From Stereum hirsutum FP-91666 SS1 (taxonomy: Eukaryota; Basidiomycota; Agaricomycetes; Russulales; Stereaceae): a DNA stretch of 64,000 bases. Location of the stretch: the NCBI RefSeq assembly GCF_000264905.1, contig NW_006763132.1:625755-689754 (forward strand), given 5' to 3'. The position numbers were made by a program, and so were the translations under genes. Positions 34,552 to 48,800 of the stretch are shown piece by piece (within the stretch, counting starts at the first letter, position 1; each line of letters starts with the position of its first letter). The notes beneath the pieces were generated by a model that was not told the origin of the DNA, made no database searches, and saw nothing but the letters and a program-made list of their open reading frames with translations.

Positions 34552-37500
34552 GGGCTACCTCCCATATGAACAAGGAACGATGACGAAGGGTGAAATAAGA
34601 AGCACTCGTGGGCTTTCGACTTATATGCGACGTGATGAAAGAAATTGGGGGTGATAGACTGCTTTACTTGCCTACATGTTTGAAGGACGATAACGACTTG
34701 ATTCGATGATTCAGATACCTTGACCGTTTCGATTTTTTATTGTGGTTATGTTATATATCGGGTACTCGTTGCAATGCCGATGTTTTGCGTTCCGATATCC
34801 TACATGCATACGTCTACGAATTGACGACTGGTTTGTTGCTATTCATTGGCGGTGAGCGCTGTGAGCGCGGTGAGGGAGCCTCAAGGATGTGGCGAAACTG
34901 GTGTGGCGCATCGGCAAGATCCGGAACTTCGTCGGGGCCGATGCCGGGCGACACGCGCGGCGAAGTTCTCTTTCCGACCAAGTTGACGACGTCGCCCAAC
35001 CTGAACCAGCGCCGCCATAACTTGCTCGAAACCTATGCAGATCTGTCTGGTGTTTCGAGCACTTCGCCTTCGTGCTTCTATATATACCGCCTCGTGGAGC
35101 AACCCCAATGCTGTAGACTGCTGCTGGCCCGAAACAGCTCAGAGTCTCAGGCGGGCTACAGCACAGTCACTTAAAGCATCCGACGACTCGACGTGCTATA
35201 TGTACACCTTACCTAGAGGCTCTACTGCTCGAGGGCCGTCATTTCTATGTGCGTCGGGGGAAATCAAGGTGCTCGTAGGATGCAAGATGCTATGCTCATC
35301 TCAATGTATGCGATTCGCCTCCGTCATAGGATAGGTACGTATCGTTCCATCGGTTCCCAAAATTCTGATCTCCAAAGTATCGGATGTAGGATCGTTGCAC
35401 ACATCAAGTGTTCTGGTGACGGATCTTTACCATCGCCGTGCTCGAATGACGCGTCAATACGCGTAGGCCTCCGGCTGTCCACATATTTTTGCAGGTACTG
35501 CTGGCATCTTACACCGCCCCCCCCCCTCCCCTGAAGACGCCCTCCGGCATCTGAGAACAACCTACGTAGCTCAACACATCCCTGAAATTACCGTCGGAGT
35601 TTATTTACTTTCTAGCCTTTCAGGATGAATATTAAGAAGGACGATGCTGTGTTTTCCACTCTGACACCGACGCAGTGTAGATGTTCCTCCTCGGCCTCGG
35701 TCGGTCTTGCTTTGTATGCTCCGAATCTCCAAGGTGAAAGCGAACGCCTAACACACAGAACCGCCGTTTCTCCGTCTTCACCGTAAGGATACGCCCGTGG
35801 TCCTTACGTTCTGTCAATGATCATACCACCCAAGCCGCTGATGCGCAGGTTCATGCGCAGGTCCCAAACACTCACTGACGCGGAACATCGCCTTCAAGGC
35901 GAATATCTTCAGTATCCGGGGACAGTACGCGATCTCACCTGGGCAGTACTATCCTGAATGCTCGATCGCGCTTCAACTCGAAGATAGTAACCCCCGTCGA
36001 ACCGTGACGTCCGTCGATGGCCGCGCGCTCGGCCTTCGTGTTTGTCCCAGATGGGTCCTCAGAATTTCTTTAGGTGCGCGCTCCATTACCTTACCTCTGT
36101 ATCGCTTTTTGTTCTTTGTTAGACTGGAGATAATTGGTCGCCCTGATACACTGAAAGCACAACTGAAGAGTTAGTCGCGGCAACTGTACTCTGTGCGCAC
36201 TCACCGCCTGCAGCTGCAAGAGACCACGGTGTCGGTCGTGTGACGTCGGCCACTGCACGGGCACTTATCAGCGCTTGACCCGCTAGACAGGCGATGTTGT
36301 GTTTATTTCTGGATGTTTACGGAATTTGGGGAGGCGGAGGCACCGATATCGGGATCGTCGTTCTCCCTATTATTACTCCTGTGCTTGTCCGAGGAGCAGT
36401 CGATGTCGCGTTGACTTTCTGGGATAGAGCCTCTAAAAAGAAAGGACTGGAATCTTGTCAGGGAATTAACTTTGAGTCAGTCTCAAGCTCGAATGAAGCT
36501 CGAGGACGACAGACCAATATACATAGCTCATTGTTGAATACGCTGCCGTTTAGACCGACGGTGACATCACCTGTCGTAACCCTCTGCGAAGTGCCGGCTT
36601 TGACGTGCTTTGACGCAGGGTCGGCGATAATCCTAGTAATGTTTACCGCTCTGTTGCTAGACATGAGCTCGGGTATGCAGCGTGTCACTGCAACCAAGAG
36701 CAGCGAAGAGCTACATAGCACAAGAACCTACGAGAACATGATCTACCCGTCCGAGTCGTGGCAACGGGTTTTGCGGTCTTCCATACTGTATACGTTATTG
36801 TATTGACTCCCCGGAGCACTGCGATGGTCGGGCAAGCGCAGGGTATCGCCGCTATATTGTATTCACACTCCAAGAGTATTCAGTGGAGTGGCTATGTGTG
36901 GTCGCTATGAATTTCTAGGGCCGCTGGAATTTAGCTGCAATACAAGCATCGTGTGCTCCGGCTCGAGGAAAGTACTTGGGAAGAATTGGGGGTCTTCCCG
37001 AGGGAATACGTACCTGTTACGGTACATGTTCCCGTGCAGACTCCTGCAACCAGTCTTCTGATCCTCGACCGTCCTCGAGTTCTTCTCGAGCGGATGTTTG
37101 CGAGTTAGATAGGGCTGATACTTTCCTAATGTGGACACGCCAATAACTGTACCACAAACCTTCTCCATCCGTTCTCCTCGAGTACTCTTCGTCACTTCCG
37201 AGAGGGATCAGATAGGAACTTGAAAGACCACACTAACACTGCCAAATGATACATTGAGCAGTACAAGATGATTGTTGCACTCCGCAGTTTTCTGCGTTCT
37301 GATACGCACAAAGCAACTCTATTTCCGAGACACCAGTTTCGTGGACACTGATCTAATCCATAGCCGTACCTTTGTCCTACTATCACTGGCCCTTCGTTCG
37401 GACAATCCAGACTGCAAAAAATCTAGCTCACGCAGTATAAGGTCTCTTGCCATGAAACTTTGCACACACAATTCCCCCTACTGTAGCTACATGCCCATGC

Positions 37501-39846
37501 AATTTTGTTGTGGATTGCTTGAGAGAAAGGTCGTCGATCAGGAGGTGGGACCGTCGATCGGACAGCCGATCCCGCCAAAGTGTCCGAAACGCCCCCCTCC
37601 CCATTCGACCTTCCACTGTCATTACTGTACTCAAACCACTTCGCAGATGGTCTAGTGGTGATTTAACATGATTTATGAGAGCTTGAACGGGGTGAAACGA
37701 TAGGGAATTGGGCGTGTTTTTCGCACTGTCCGAACGAGGGTTTGTCCGAACGAGGGGCCACTGATAGTACATTATTCTGTCCGGCAGATTTGGGCGATCT
37801 CCGAGTTATAGTATGTGCATTGCACCGGTGAGGCAGAGAAATTAAGTATAGGGTGTAGCTGATCGTGCTCGACAGACGGCATCAAGCACCAAGCGTGATT
37901 CCTCAGCTTTGTTGCCTTGTACACTGCTAGCTGCGATCGTCCAGCATGGCGGAACAGATGCACGCTAGAGAAGATTTGCGCAGATATCCCTGAACGTTAT
38001 TGATGCTCGACCTTGGAGAACGGAGCGATCAGACCGCCCAAGAGGCAAATGACAAGGAGAAAGGAAAGGCATGAGTGGCGAGTTGCGCCACATTGTTCTC
38101 GGCACGGGCCGGCCCTAACTCTGTTTTCCTTTCTTCCCTCACTTTGACTCGGATGGGCGTTTGCGCCCATCCATATCATCCACTGAAAACCGCTCAGAAA
38201 AAAAGCCCCGAGTAATGCACTTAGGCCTAAGTACTTGGACTCGGAGCCCTGCCGTCTCCAAGCTGTCTCAAAGGGGCTCAAACCCCCTATGCTCACCGTA
38301 TTATCACCGTCGGCTACTTATGATTGATTCAGAGGGTTCGGGTCGTCACAGTCGCAGAGGCATAACGTTACAAGACACAACGTCAGTGGAACTTTCGTAT
38401 GACCTCGTCTCCTGGCGGTGCTAACCATATTTGCCCTCGAGGCACAGCTCCTCGTTCTCGAGGGTGCGATCACCCTGATCGCCCGTGGGGCCTTGCGTTT
38501 CCAAACAAATACATAATCGGTGTTCACTTTCGCCAATTGTCATACAGGAGCGTTCAGCTAAGTGCCCACCAAATCCTTTGCGCCCACTCACAACCGCAGA
38601 TCCTCGAGACAATCAGACTTGAACAACCTGCGTCCACGCAGGGGAGTTTTGCTCATATGTTTGTCGGTGACACGGCTCAGCATGAATCTCACCAGCAGAG
38701 ACCCAATATGGACCAAGTCATTCCTCGGCTCCCCGGGCTCCATGAGACGACAGGTACCCGCAGCATCCCGCACAGGGGAGATTCTATACCAATACGCTGA
38801 CTCCTTAAGCACAGTGCAACTGGTACCCGACAATACGGTCGATTTGCCCAGATAAGGTCCTGGGCCGGCAGCGGAGCAAAAGAGAGCCACGGACTTATAA
38901 CAGCTCATAACTTATTCACTGACGTGCTGGATGAATGCCCATGAAAGTTTTCCGATGATGCGTATGTCTCCGTATCATACATCTCAAGACATCGCCTGGC
39001 GATCCGTTCGGGCTGAGTGCTTGCTCAGATTGCGAAGGTATAGCCGTTTTTGTACGACTTGCGTTTGGTATGCCACAGCTTTGTGTCGGCGACGGTGTTT
39101 TACCGGAACCGCGGTGTGGGCTCACGTGTATACCCCCTCATTCGTGGATGGTAATTTTTGCGGGGGATTTGCATATGGGAGGGCGTAAGTAAAAGGAGCC
39201 GGCGAAGTCCAGCCACAGTGGTCTTCGCCGTGAACCTCGAGATTTGAGATCGCGCTTCCGGTTGTCGTTCGTATGCCCCCAAGATCTAAATCTCAACGGA
39301 GCAAAAAATAGAGATCCGGCCGCCCGGAAGGTACATATAGTTGTTTCTCTCCCCACGCAACTCAGTCGAAGTGCCGCACTTTTAACCAACGAAGCAACAC
39401 TTCTCGCAGGCCATGAAAGGCAGTTTGCTGTTCATCACATACGCAGCCAGGGCGCTCTCATTTCGAGTCCGAGAAAATGCAGGCGCCTGTGGATCAGAGG
39501 GTTAACTTTTGGAGATCCAAGCAGGGAAATTGTAACCCCGCGAGAGACGCCGCTTTATTTCCAATTGGATCGCCTTCCTCATAACTCGTGTGGAGGCGCC
39601 TCGATACGCGTTTACGGTGAACCGCCGAAGCGCACCGAAGCGTGCGATCCGGATTATGATGCAGTACCCCTGCCTAGGCTCGTGTTACATTGTGGGGATA
39701 TATTCTTTCTCCTTTTGTCGGCGATTATACAAGTACCCCCTCCGTGATACCAGCGTTGCCACTTTTGCTCCATGCTATAACGGCGACCGAGTCCGGACGA
39801 CGACACCTTTTCAGGCTCTCTCTTTCTTCCCCACATCCTCGACGCC
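34552..39846. other. Long gene-poor region upstream of the APSES factor
   Basis: This 5.3 kb stretch has no ORF or splice pattern I can support; the longest candidate (36294-36806, plus strand, 170 codons) has no recognisable features. There is a run of ten consecutive C residues near 35517-35526. The region may be extended regulatory sequence of the transcription-factor gene, may host non-coding transcripts, or may be eroded repeat sequence; I cannot distinguish these. Confidence 0.35.
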
Positions 39847-42003
39847 ATGACCTCCGGCATGCAAGTAGGTTCCGTCCATCGTTCTTTCTTCCGCTTCGTT
39901 GTGTGGCGTGCCTTCGCTTTGCTGATGCTTCCGTTTGCTTCCGTTCGAGAAGGATAACCCACCTGCTGTGACTGCTTCGCCTGACGGCCCTCCGTTTCGA
40001 CCATTCACGAGCACTCACCACCATGTCACCAAAAGCCGTTATATCACTAGCAATGACTCTCGAGGGTATATGTGAGTGAAATATGCCTTTTCCGCGCTGC
40101 AAATCTCTGCGATGCTGATGCATTGCTAGACCTGTGTATGAATATCCCTTGAGAGGTCAGTGGATCATGATGGATGCAGATGATGGTTATATTCTTTGGA
40201 CGGGTATTTGGAAAGGTGAGTTTCATTCCATCTCCCCCTCGCACACGTACACAGCTCATCATACACATCTACATCAGCCCTTGGGAACTCGAAAGGTCCG
40301 TTCATTCTTTTAATCATTCTACTCACGCATGAATTAAACTGTACATCGATTCCAGCGGACATAATCAAGATGATCGAGTCGCAGCCTGAGCTGGCCGGAC
40401 AAATTCGCAGAGTACGAGGGGGCTACTTGAAGATACAGGGGACCTGGATGCCTTATGAGGTCCGAGCATACTCTATTGATACATCTTGGGCGAGGCTGAC
40501 CTTTACGTCCACAGGTCGCACTCCGACTAGCTCGTCGGTATGTTGTGCTTTGACGTATCTTCGAACGACACGTTTTGACTATGTTCCATCATAGCGTGGC
40601 CTTCGAGATTCGCTTTGATTTGGTCCCCCTGTTCGGGTGGGTTCTATGTATGATCATCTCGAACTCGCCTGATATCTAACGTGTTTATAGGCCGACGTTT
40701 CCTGACACATGTTTGAGACCAGACCAAGCTGGTTACGGTCAAGTCGTCCCAGCTGGAACTGGTCGTCGCCGGACACGGCGTACTGCCCAGAATCAACATC
40801 CCTTTGTAGCCGCTACAGATATTTCTGGCGGACAACACGATGGGTGGACCATCTACTCACCGCCCCTCGGTCAGCCTCCTGTCTCGATCGACGTGCGTTC
40901 AGCGCCCTTCGCGCCTGCGTACATGCGGCCATCGACCTCTGACACACCAGCTCAACCGAGCTACCATCAGCCCCCTTCGCCTGCGCATTCCGCTGACGGA
41001 GGACCAGAGCGTTACGCGCATGTCCGACCGAATAGCCGAAGCTCACGCTATTCACCTTATCCTGGTCCGCCTTCTTCGGTCTATACTGGATCTTACGGGT
41101 CTCATCACACTTCCCCCATTGACGTTCCTCAACTATCCTCATCTTACCCTACTGGTGCCTATCGTCAAACCGTTAACGGCGACCGGATACCGATCGCTCC
41201 CGTGCAAGCACCCGGATCCCCCACACATCACCATCAACCATCCTTCTCCTTGCCACCTATCTCTGTGCTGACCTCAACCCCTCCAAGTTCTTCGAACGAC
41301 CCCAGAGCCGTTCTTCATCGCCTGAGGTTTGGGGACGACAACACTGACTCCGACCAGTTTCGTCCTCCCTCCCGGGGTCAACTCCAACGACGGCGGCGCT
41401 CGATCTCCCAGCCGCCCGTTGTCTCGTGAGTAGTTAGCCATTACCTGATAGTCGCGCATTGAGCTCTTACCGTACTTAAATGGCGACAGGTACCCAAAAT
41501 TCGAGAACACGTTCTGGTCTCCCTCATCTGTCCCCGCTAGTCATCCACGTTGGATCACTGAAGGACCGTTATACGCTCCCATCGCTTCGGACCGTGGCGC
41601 TCGTTCCGACCTATCTTTCCCGTCGCCATCGAACTCACCTACCTCTTCCATAAATGAGCGGATATCTGTTCGCGACCAATCTCCTAGCGAGCCCGTGACG
41701 CCGCCACCCAACTTCATCACTGAGATGCCTTCGGGTCTGACGGCCACAACCTCAACGTTACCCGCTCGATACAAGAACGCCGATGGCTTTTCCTTCGCAA
41801 GTCGCCCTCGAGGGACGCCACTGGGGGGATCGCTATCGGGAAGCGCTGGAGCGGACTGGTCGGGTGTTCAGCGGACGGCGGCTCCTCAGAATCATCGTGT
41901 TGGCCAACATGTTGCAGATGTTCCGTATCGAGGATACGAGACAGAGGTTTCGAGCCGCCGCGAAAATACTGATACGCTTTCTCGTACTGTTCGGCCTTGG
42001 TAG
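39847..42003 (+). CDS. APSES-type (KilA-N-like) transcription factor, StuA-like
   Basis: Nine exons (39847-39864, 39953-40071, 40130-40215, 40278-40295, 40356-40459, 40515-40537, 40595-40636, 40691-41425, 41490-42003) splice in frame to 552 residues. The APSES DNA-binding domain lies at about 45-155: PVYEYPLRGQWIMMDADDGY, ILWTGIWKALGNSKADIIKM, RRVRGGYLKIQGTWMPYE, VALRLARRVAFEIRFDLVPL and FGPTFPDTCL. This is the basic helix-loop-helix-like fold of fungal developmental regulators such as StuA. The remaining ~400 residues are Pro/Ser/His-rich and disordered, with no ankyrin repeats, unlike Mbp1/Swi4-type members. Six exons are shorter than 110 bases and four are under 45, so the domain is invisible in a plain ORF scan. 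It sits between two long gene-free stretches, which suits a heavily regulated gene. Target genes cannot be told from the sequence. Confidence 0.85.
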
Positions 42004-45000
42004 GCGCTTTGAATGTAGTGTCACTTCTCCACACTTCTCCCATCGCATCATTCAGCTGTCTAGGTTTTCATCCGTTTCATCTTGTGCTTTGAATGAATGT
42101 CCCGCTTTGTTTTCTTCCATGGTGTACGCATCTACCTTCTTATGAGTTACGAACGCCACGCTTTTTGTCTTGAATCGTCTATGTCGCTCATGTAATATTT
42201 GTACTCTGCTTTGGTTTTCGTACAATCCATAATCCCACATATCGCCTATATCCACACATCATGCATACCTAATGTTCCTCGGACCTTGTGCATATAGATC
42301 CATATAGTACATACTTGCCTATTCGATCAGCTATTATCACTGTACGCCACCTTGCTCTCATACGCTCTTGACCAGGGGGTTGTACTTATCTATATGCCCA
42401 GTGTCGTAGTATAAATCGGCCAATGGCACCTTCAAACCCGCTTTTACGCCCCACAATTCGCGTTTGAGTTGCCTGCTGATTAGTCCAACCATACCCCTTG
42501 CTGAACAAATTTTGCCGTAAATTGGCGCATTAGGTGGGGCGCCATTATCTCCATCCTACGCCTTCAGGAACGTCATTTGTTTGTACCCACAGCACTTCCC
42601 CTACGCCTGTTCCTGGCCATGAGTGGCGAGCGGGACGGCGTGAAGAACTCAAAAATCCGGGAAATTTTCGAAAACGAAATCGTAGCTTGGTCTCGTTCAG
42701 AGTATTAGTGTTCACCAGCGGATATACTCGAACTTCCTAGCGCCGCTGCTTCCTCCCGAATCCTGTCGCCTCGAAGAATTTCTGGTCGCAATTCTGATGA
42801 GTCGCAACGTCAATTATATGCGACACTTCCGTAGACAAGGCACCCATTGCCGCAATCGCACCCGGCACGACATCATCATTGACATGCTCATCATTACCAT
42901 GAGTGAATGCTACAAGGAGCTCGAGATGATGACGAGGTGAAACATGAAGGCGAACCGCACTGGGCCGAAGATGCGATAGATCGCATCACAGAATAGGATG
43001 ACCTCGAGTCCTCGAGAGGTACATAATCATCCCCTTGGGCGAAGCGAGGTCTCGGACGATCATGCACACTCACCCGCGGTGACCTCGTGTCCTTGCAGGT
43101 GTGGGAGTCAATTGGGTGGTTAAGGATCTTTGGATTAATTGTCTTTTGACTTGCCGGGCGTGTACCAGTGTTTGCCCGAGATAACTCGGCGGCTCTCATA
43201 CCAGTGTGAGAGAATTCAGTATAGTAGCATCAGCGCTGTATCGGTGACTCAAACGCTATCCCGTAGCCATGAAGTAATCTCGACCACTGGCGATGAACTT
43301 CGACATGGTTCTGCCACGAAATAACTCTCGTCATAATCCCACACCACCAAGAGTTCTGTGGGGTTCAGCGCGAGAAGATGTGGACGAAACAACCAAGTCC
43401 TGAAGCCAAATTTGAATCCGATGAACCTTGTACCATTCCGGGTTAGTTGAAACCTTCCTCGCCCCGTTCCGAACGGTCCGGCTCGAACCACATTCTACCT
43501 GAGAGGAAATGTGGCACACGACTGTCTGCCTCGGTCTACCGTCGTCCCGTATTCCACACTATCGTGACCCGAGAGCCCATATCAAGGCACTCACAAGAAA
43601 AAAAATCACAAGATGACCCGAAAGCGCTAAATGCGTGGACCTTCTGCCAACTTAACTTTCGAAAGGCTTATGCCGAATCGGATCTTGAATGGGGCCGTGT
43701 TGCATGGGCAATCTGCTGCGAATAACTGTTTGGCCTGCTTTGAGCTCAGAACATCTCTTGAGGGCGCGCCGTAGCCAAAGAGGCTCAGGCCGAGGAGATG
43801 TCGAGATACAACCATATGGCCATGATCGGACCGATCCCCAAGTCGACAGGTCATTTCACTTATGGCTATAAACATCGACGCCACCGTACGCCGTGAACTA
43901 CAAGAGAGATGAAGGCTGATGAATCGAACGTTGGTGCCAAAGTGGATGGGTTCACGTACCACTATGAAGTCAGATATGTCAGTTCCTGTTGGCTGTGCCA
44001 TCCAAATCTGTCGCAACTGCATACCCATGATCGAGAAGATGACTGGACCGTTTCGACTTGGTCTCCAAATCAGAACGTCGGGTGAAGCAATCATCTAAAT
44101 TTTGCGTACCTTCGAACTGTTTCACCGTTGATAGACTCCGAGTGTGTGGATCATACACACCATGAGAAGTGATGAGAACAACTCTATCATCATGTTTTGA
44201 TTCAGAGTGTCGAGTCGGAGGCTACACATACGTCTGTACCTTTACAGAATGCACGAAACAATAATAATCACAGAGGTGCGCGCTTCTCAAACCGTCAGAA
44301 AGGGACCAGCATCGCTACAAGAAAAGACCAAGGCGCAAGTCAAAACGCCACATCAGATGGTCGAAGGTTTGTACAGCGGTTGTTTCGGATCTATGCCAAC
44401 GATAGGGCAGTAAGACAGATGACTTTAGTATCTCAAGATAACTATAATCTGTCGCACAAGGCGCCACGAGCGAACGTGCGAGGGCTTCGAAGGAAGGCGT
44501 TACAGTACACAAGGAGGAATTCTTTATGGCAGCACAAGTATCCGCAGCTCCCAACCTTGTCCCCTTGTAGAGTATGCAGACAGAAATCCTGACGGATATC
44601 TGGTCGTGGAGCCGGTACAGGTCGGCTCAGAAAGGGAACGTTATCCACAAAACGGCTTACGAGATCGAGGATGAAAACCAAAGTCTACTCGTCATTCCGC
44701 TCCGAGACGCTCATCAAAATGATCGTGCTCGTCAAACAAGTTCGGGGGTCTCCTTGTGTCATGGGGGACCACTACCTGCTGCGGTATCCATCCACAAACG
44801 AGAAGATGCGGCCGGCGATAGATTAAAGTCATCGAAAAAGAGCCCGAGGAAGAAGCTCCGAGTGATCTCCAGTTGTAAGGCCCTGATAAGTAGTGACCTC
44901 GACTAGGCGAGGTCTGCGGTGAGTTCCACACTACAAATTCCTTCGTGTACATGTAAAGCCATGTAGGGGCGGTGTGGTTGATCGACTGACGGCGGTCCCC

Positions 45001-45860
45001 GCCTTATATCGCGATCTTAAAGTAACATTGCGCCAGCCCAGCTTGAGAACTATGAGTAGCCTCGCGCTTTACCCAATCTTTAGAACGCCATCATCATCAT
45101 GCGCATATTGCTACGTCTGACCTAGGATATAGGGTCAGCCAGTAGCATTAGACCCTCTAAGCTCAGAGCGTTCATGCACAGCACCCGCTCCTCCTTTCTG
45201 CGGCGACAGAAACAAATACTGATCGAATATCAGCAACATGAACCAAAAGCAGTCCTTATTCTCGAAAATTCTGCTGATGCAGATCATAAATGATCTTCAC
45301 TCCGACTCTATTCTGGGCAGGAGGAAAAAAAGATCGCTCGCCGTGGTTCAGTGAAATTCACCGTTGATTTCTGACAAGCATCTAGGTATCTAGGTCAGCG
45401 GCGCTCTCTTCTCTTCCAGGGAAGGTGCCACACAGAAACACTTTGCTACCAACCTCGGGCCCTCGACTGACCCGAGCTGACAATCAATTTTATCGACATG
45501 GCGATACGCCAAACTGACACGCCCGACGCGCAGATAAAAGCACATCATTCCATGTCACGGCCTGAAGCGCGCACCTAACGAGAATCATGTCCCATGCCAT
45601 CGTGCCAGGCGTCTCGACAGAAGCAGCATCATTCCAAGGCAGCAGGTGAAGCGCCCGCATGAAACAGACTAGGAAGGGTTCCATTTAGATGCGAGAATCT
45701 TGAATCAGATATAGATATGGCACGATAATATAAGCGTCCGAAACCTGGGATGCTGCTGCCACTGCTTGAGCGCGCGTGGTGTCTTCTATTCCGTCTAGTA
45801 GAGCGTCCAAGACTGTGTAGCGCGTAGTATTTGGTTCATTGTCGACCGAGAAGGAGGCCA
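42004..45860. other. Long gene-poor region downstream of the APSES factor
   Basis: This 3.9 kb stretch contains no gene I can support. Minus-strand ORFs at 43249-43491, 43627-44094 and 44442-44681 have slightly protein-like composition and could be remains of a decayed gene, but I cannot join them into a sensible product. No terminal repeats, tRNA or transposase motifs are visible. Confidence 0.35.
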
Positions 45861-48800
45861 TTATATCCTATGGAAAGCAGGTTCGTCAAAGGAGGTCTCA
45901 ACGGATGTCAGAAAAGAGAGCGTACCCGATGAGCTTCATGATCGCGAAACCAAGCGTCGCAACCACCTGTGTATGACCGATGCATCAGCACGATACGTCG
46001 AAAGAAAGCAGACGGCATGGAAGAAAATCCTGAAACGCACCAACGTAGCAACTATACTAGCCGGCACTCCGTTCTTCAAAAAGTCTACGTTCGAAAGGTA
46101 CGGCTGGCCCATCTCGTCCTCCTGCGTAGCTGCAGTCTGATTTGGGAACCCGGAAACAGGCATACCCATACCGGTAGAGCAGATGAGGCCGGTGATGAAT
46201 ATGAGAAGATTAGATTGATCACCGGGGAGGTTGGATCCTACGGCTTTGGCGATGGGGACGAGGAGGACGGAGGCGATGGTGTGGGAGATGAAGGTTGAGA
46301 TGACCTGTGTGTAATAATTGGTGCGTGTTAGCGGGTGGATCGAACGAAGGAGAGGCAGAGTTGCGTACGAGAACGATGAAGGACAAAACAAGCACGACAC
46401 TGTAGAGAGACAGGCCATCGACGACTTCGCGTATGAGGACATCCATCTTGTCTAGCAGCCCACTGGACGTGACGCCTTTGCCCAACGCGATACCGCCCAT
46501 GGCAATGAACACGACGCTCCACAAAAACTGCTCAAAATCATCCTGTGAACGCAAATAAACCACACAACTTGAGTATTTTACTGAGGCCGGACGAAGTAAT
46601 CGAGAATAAAATTGACCTTCTTCAACACCCCTGTCCCAAAGAACGCCAGAATAGGTATGATAGCGATGACTCCCATATCGCCGACGTAATCCTCAATCAA
46701 GCTCTCCACACACCAAAGCACAATAGTCCCCAGGGTCACAACCGCCACATACCACTGCTTCGGCGAAAACCTCTCCCGACTCGGCCTGATGCTCTTGATC
46801 TCCAAGACCTCACCTTTCCTTCCACCATTGCCCAGGCCGATGGAGGCGGCAAAAGAAGTATCGGTCGCGTCGGGGAGACGAGCGGGTCGGTAGGAGACGA
46901 GGAGGAGAAGCCAGATAAGGAAGATGGAGACGCCAGATACGGGGAGGGAGACGGCGAACCAGCGGCCCCAATCGATCTTGGGGTCCATGGCGTTGAGAGT
47001 AATTAGGTTTTGAGGGGATGATATGGGCGAAGATTGACCACCGATATTGGCTGCCAGGGCAATGGCGAGGATAAGACAAGGAGCGAAGCTAGAGTGTGGC
47101 GGGAGAGTACGAAGGATGGGCTATTGAAATGATGCCGTCAATACTGTTGACGTTGAGAACGAGACCGTGACGCACCCGAACAAGTGTAAAGCAAAGCGTT
47201 GGGGCTGCCACGTTACTATTCACCAGTACCAATCGTCAATTTCTACTAAGCAGAAGAGGCAGTGTTTTGAACGCACCTAATCCACATACTCGCAAAACAT
47301 GCCACCCCCATGACTGCGAGCAACACCACGCTTGGCCTAGTCCCAGCCAGACTTAGCACCCGTGTAATGAGTACACGATCGATGCTGGTCTTTGAGAGGG
47401 CGGCTGCGATGGTGAAACCACCGATCAGGAGCATGATGGTTGGCGAAAACATAACGGAGAAAACCCATCTGTTTTATTGAGACCAGAAATTTAGAGCGAG
47501 AAAAAAAGGACAAATGATAGACACGGACTTTGTGGCGTCGGGTGCGGATAGTGCTTCCTCAGTCTCAGCGTTACGAACGACACGGAAACAAACTAGGAGT
47601 AGAGGCACCGCTGTAGACGTGACGAACAGCGGTATTGCCTAATAAAATCCAGGTAAGTATATTATCTTCGGTATCGGACTCAACACAATGGGTTGGCATA
47701 CCTCTGTCGCCCAGAGAATTGTCGCAAACACCAATATCGCCAAACACGTATTCGCCTCCCTACCCTCCACGCACTCCACATTGCCCAACACCAGCCCCAC
47801 GACACCTGCCAGAAGCAACCACACAACCTTCCGGCTAAGTCTGAATCTCCCTACAGGTGTCCCCACATCCAACAAGACGCCTTTCTCCTCTTCGCCATCC
47901 TCTATCCTTATGCCAGAGGTCTCGCCACCGCCGCCTGTCCCATGGCGCTCACGTGCAATCATGGTACGCCAAACTGTGTCGCGTTCCCACGCTATGTGTT
48001 CGCGGAGGTGGAGTTTGAGTTGCCGACGAGCGAGGGCGAAGTCGTCGTGTGTTACGCATTTCGAGTAGAGGGAGAGGAGGGAAGATGAGGCTTGTGTAAG
48101 GCGGGAGCGAGAGTCGGCGTCAAAGGGAGGTGTAGGTTCGAGTATGGTGTGCATGAAGTGTGATTGAAGCTGGGAAGATGACGGTAAGGCCAAATCAACC
48201 ATAGCGGCTAGCACACAAGTGAGGGACGTACAGAGTTCTCCGTGACTTTGTCATACCTGCAGATAAATAATCGATGTCAGCTAACTCGCTGTGTGGGCCG
48301 TGATAAACAGCTCACTTCTTCAAAATCTTCCTGAATCCTGAATAGTTCAACTCCACATACTGCTTCAAAGCGCTCGTCTGTACGTAAAGATTCGTGATCC
48401 TCCTCTTGAACAACAACTGCGTATCCGTCGCATACGCGCTCTTCGAATTCCATATCGTCTCTGGCCTCCCGCCTACCGGACTGCTTGCGCTCTCACTTCC
48501 CAATGGCGGATGTGGTGAACCGCCTAACGAGGCGATACTTGAGGCCAACTTCCTCGCTAGACTCTTTGTCTTTCCTGATCCGGTCCCGGTGATGTGTTTC
48601 GTGTTGATCGGTGGAGGAAGGACGGAAGAGGAGGGTCCGTCATGAGGCAAGATTTCCTCGCCCTCCGGGACCGTTGTTGGAAACATCCCCGGGGATTGAA
48701 GATGTACTTGACGGAGAGAGGCGAGTGATTGTTCAAGGTCAGTGTTTTCCTCCGTGGAAGATAAACTAACGCGACGTAGTCGAGGTGATGTCACTTCTTT

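Noticed and set aside
36294..36806. 170-codon plus-strand ORF in the gene-poor region
   Set aside because: No recognisable motif, no neighbouring exons and unremarkable codon pattern; chance ORFs of this size are expected in 5 kb of mid-GC DNA.
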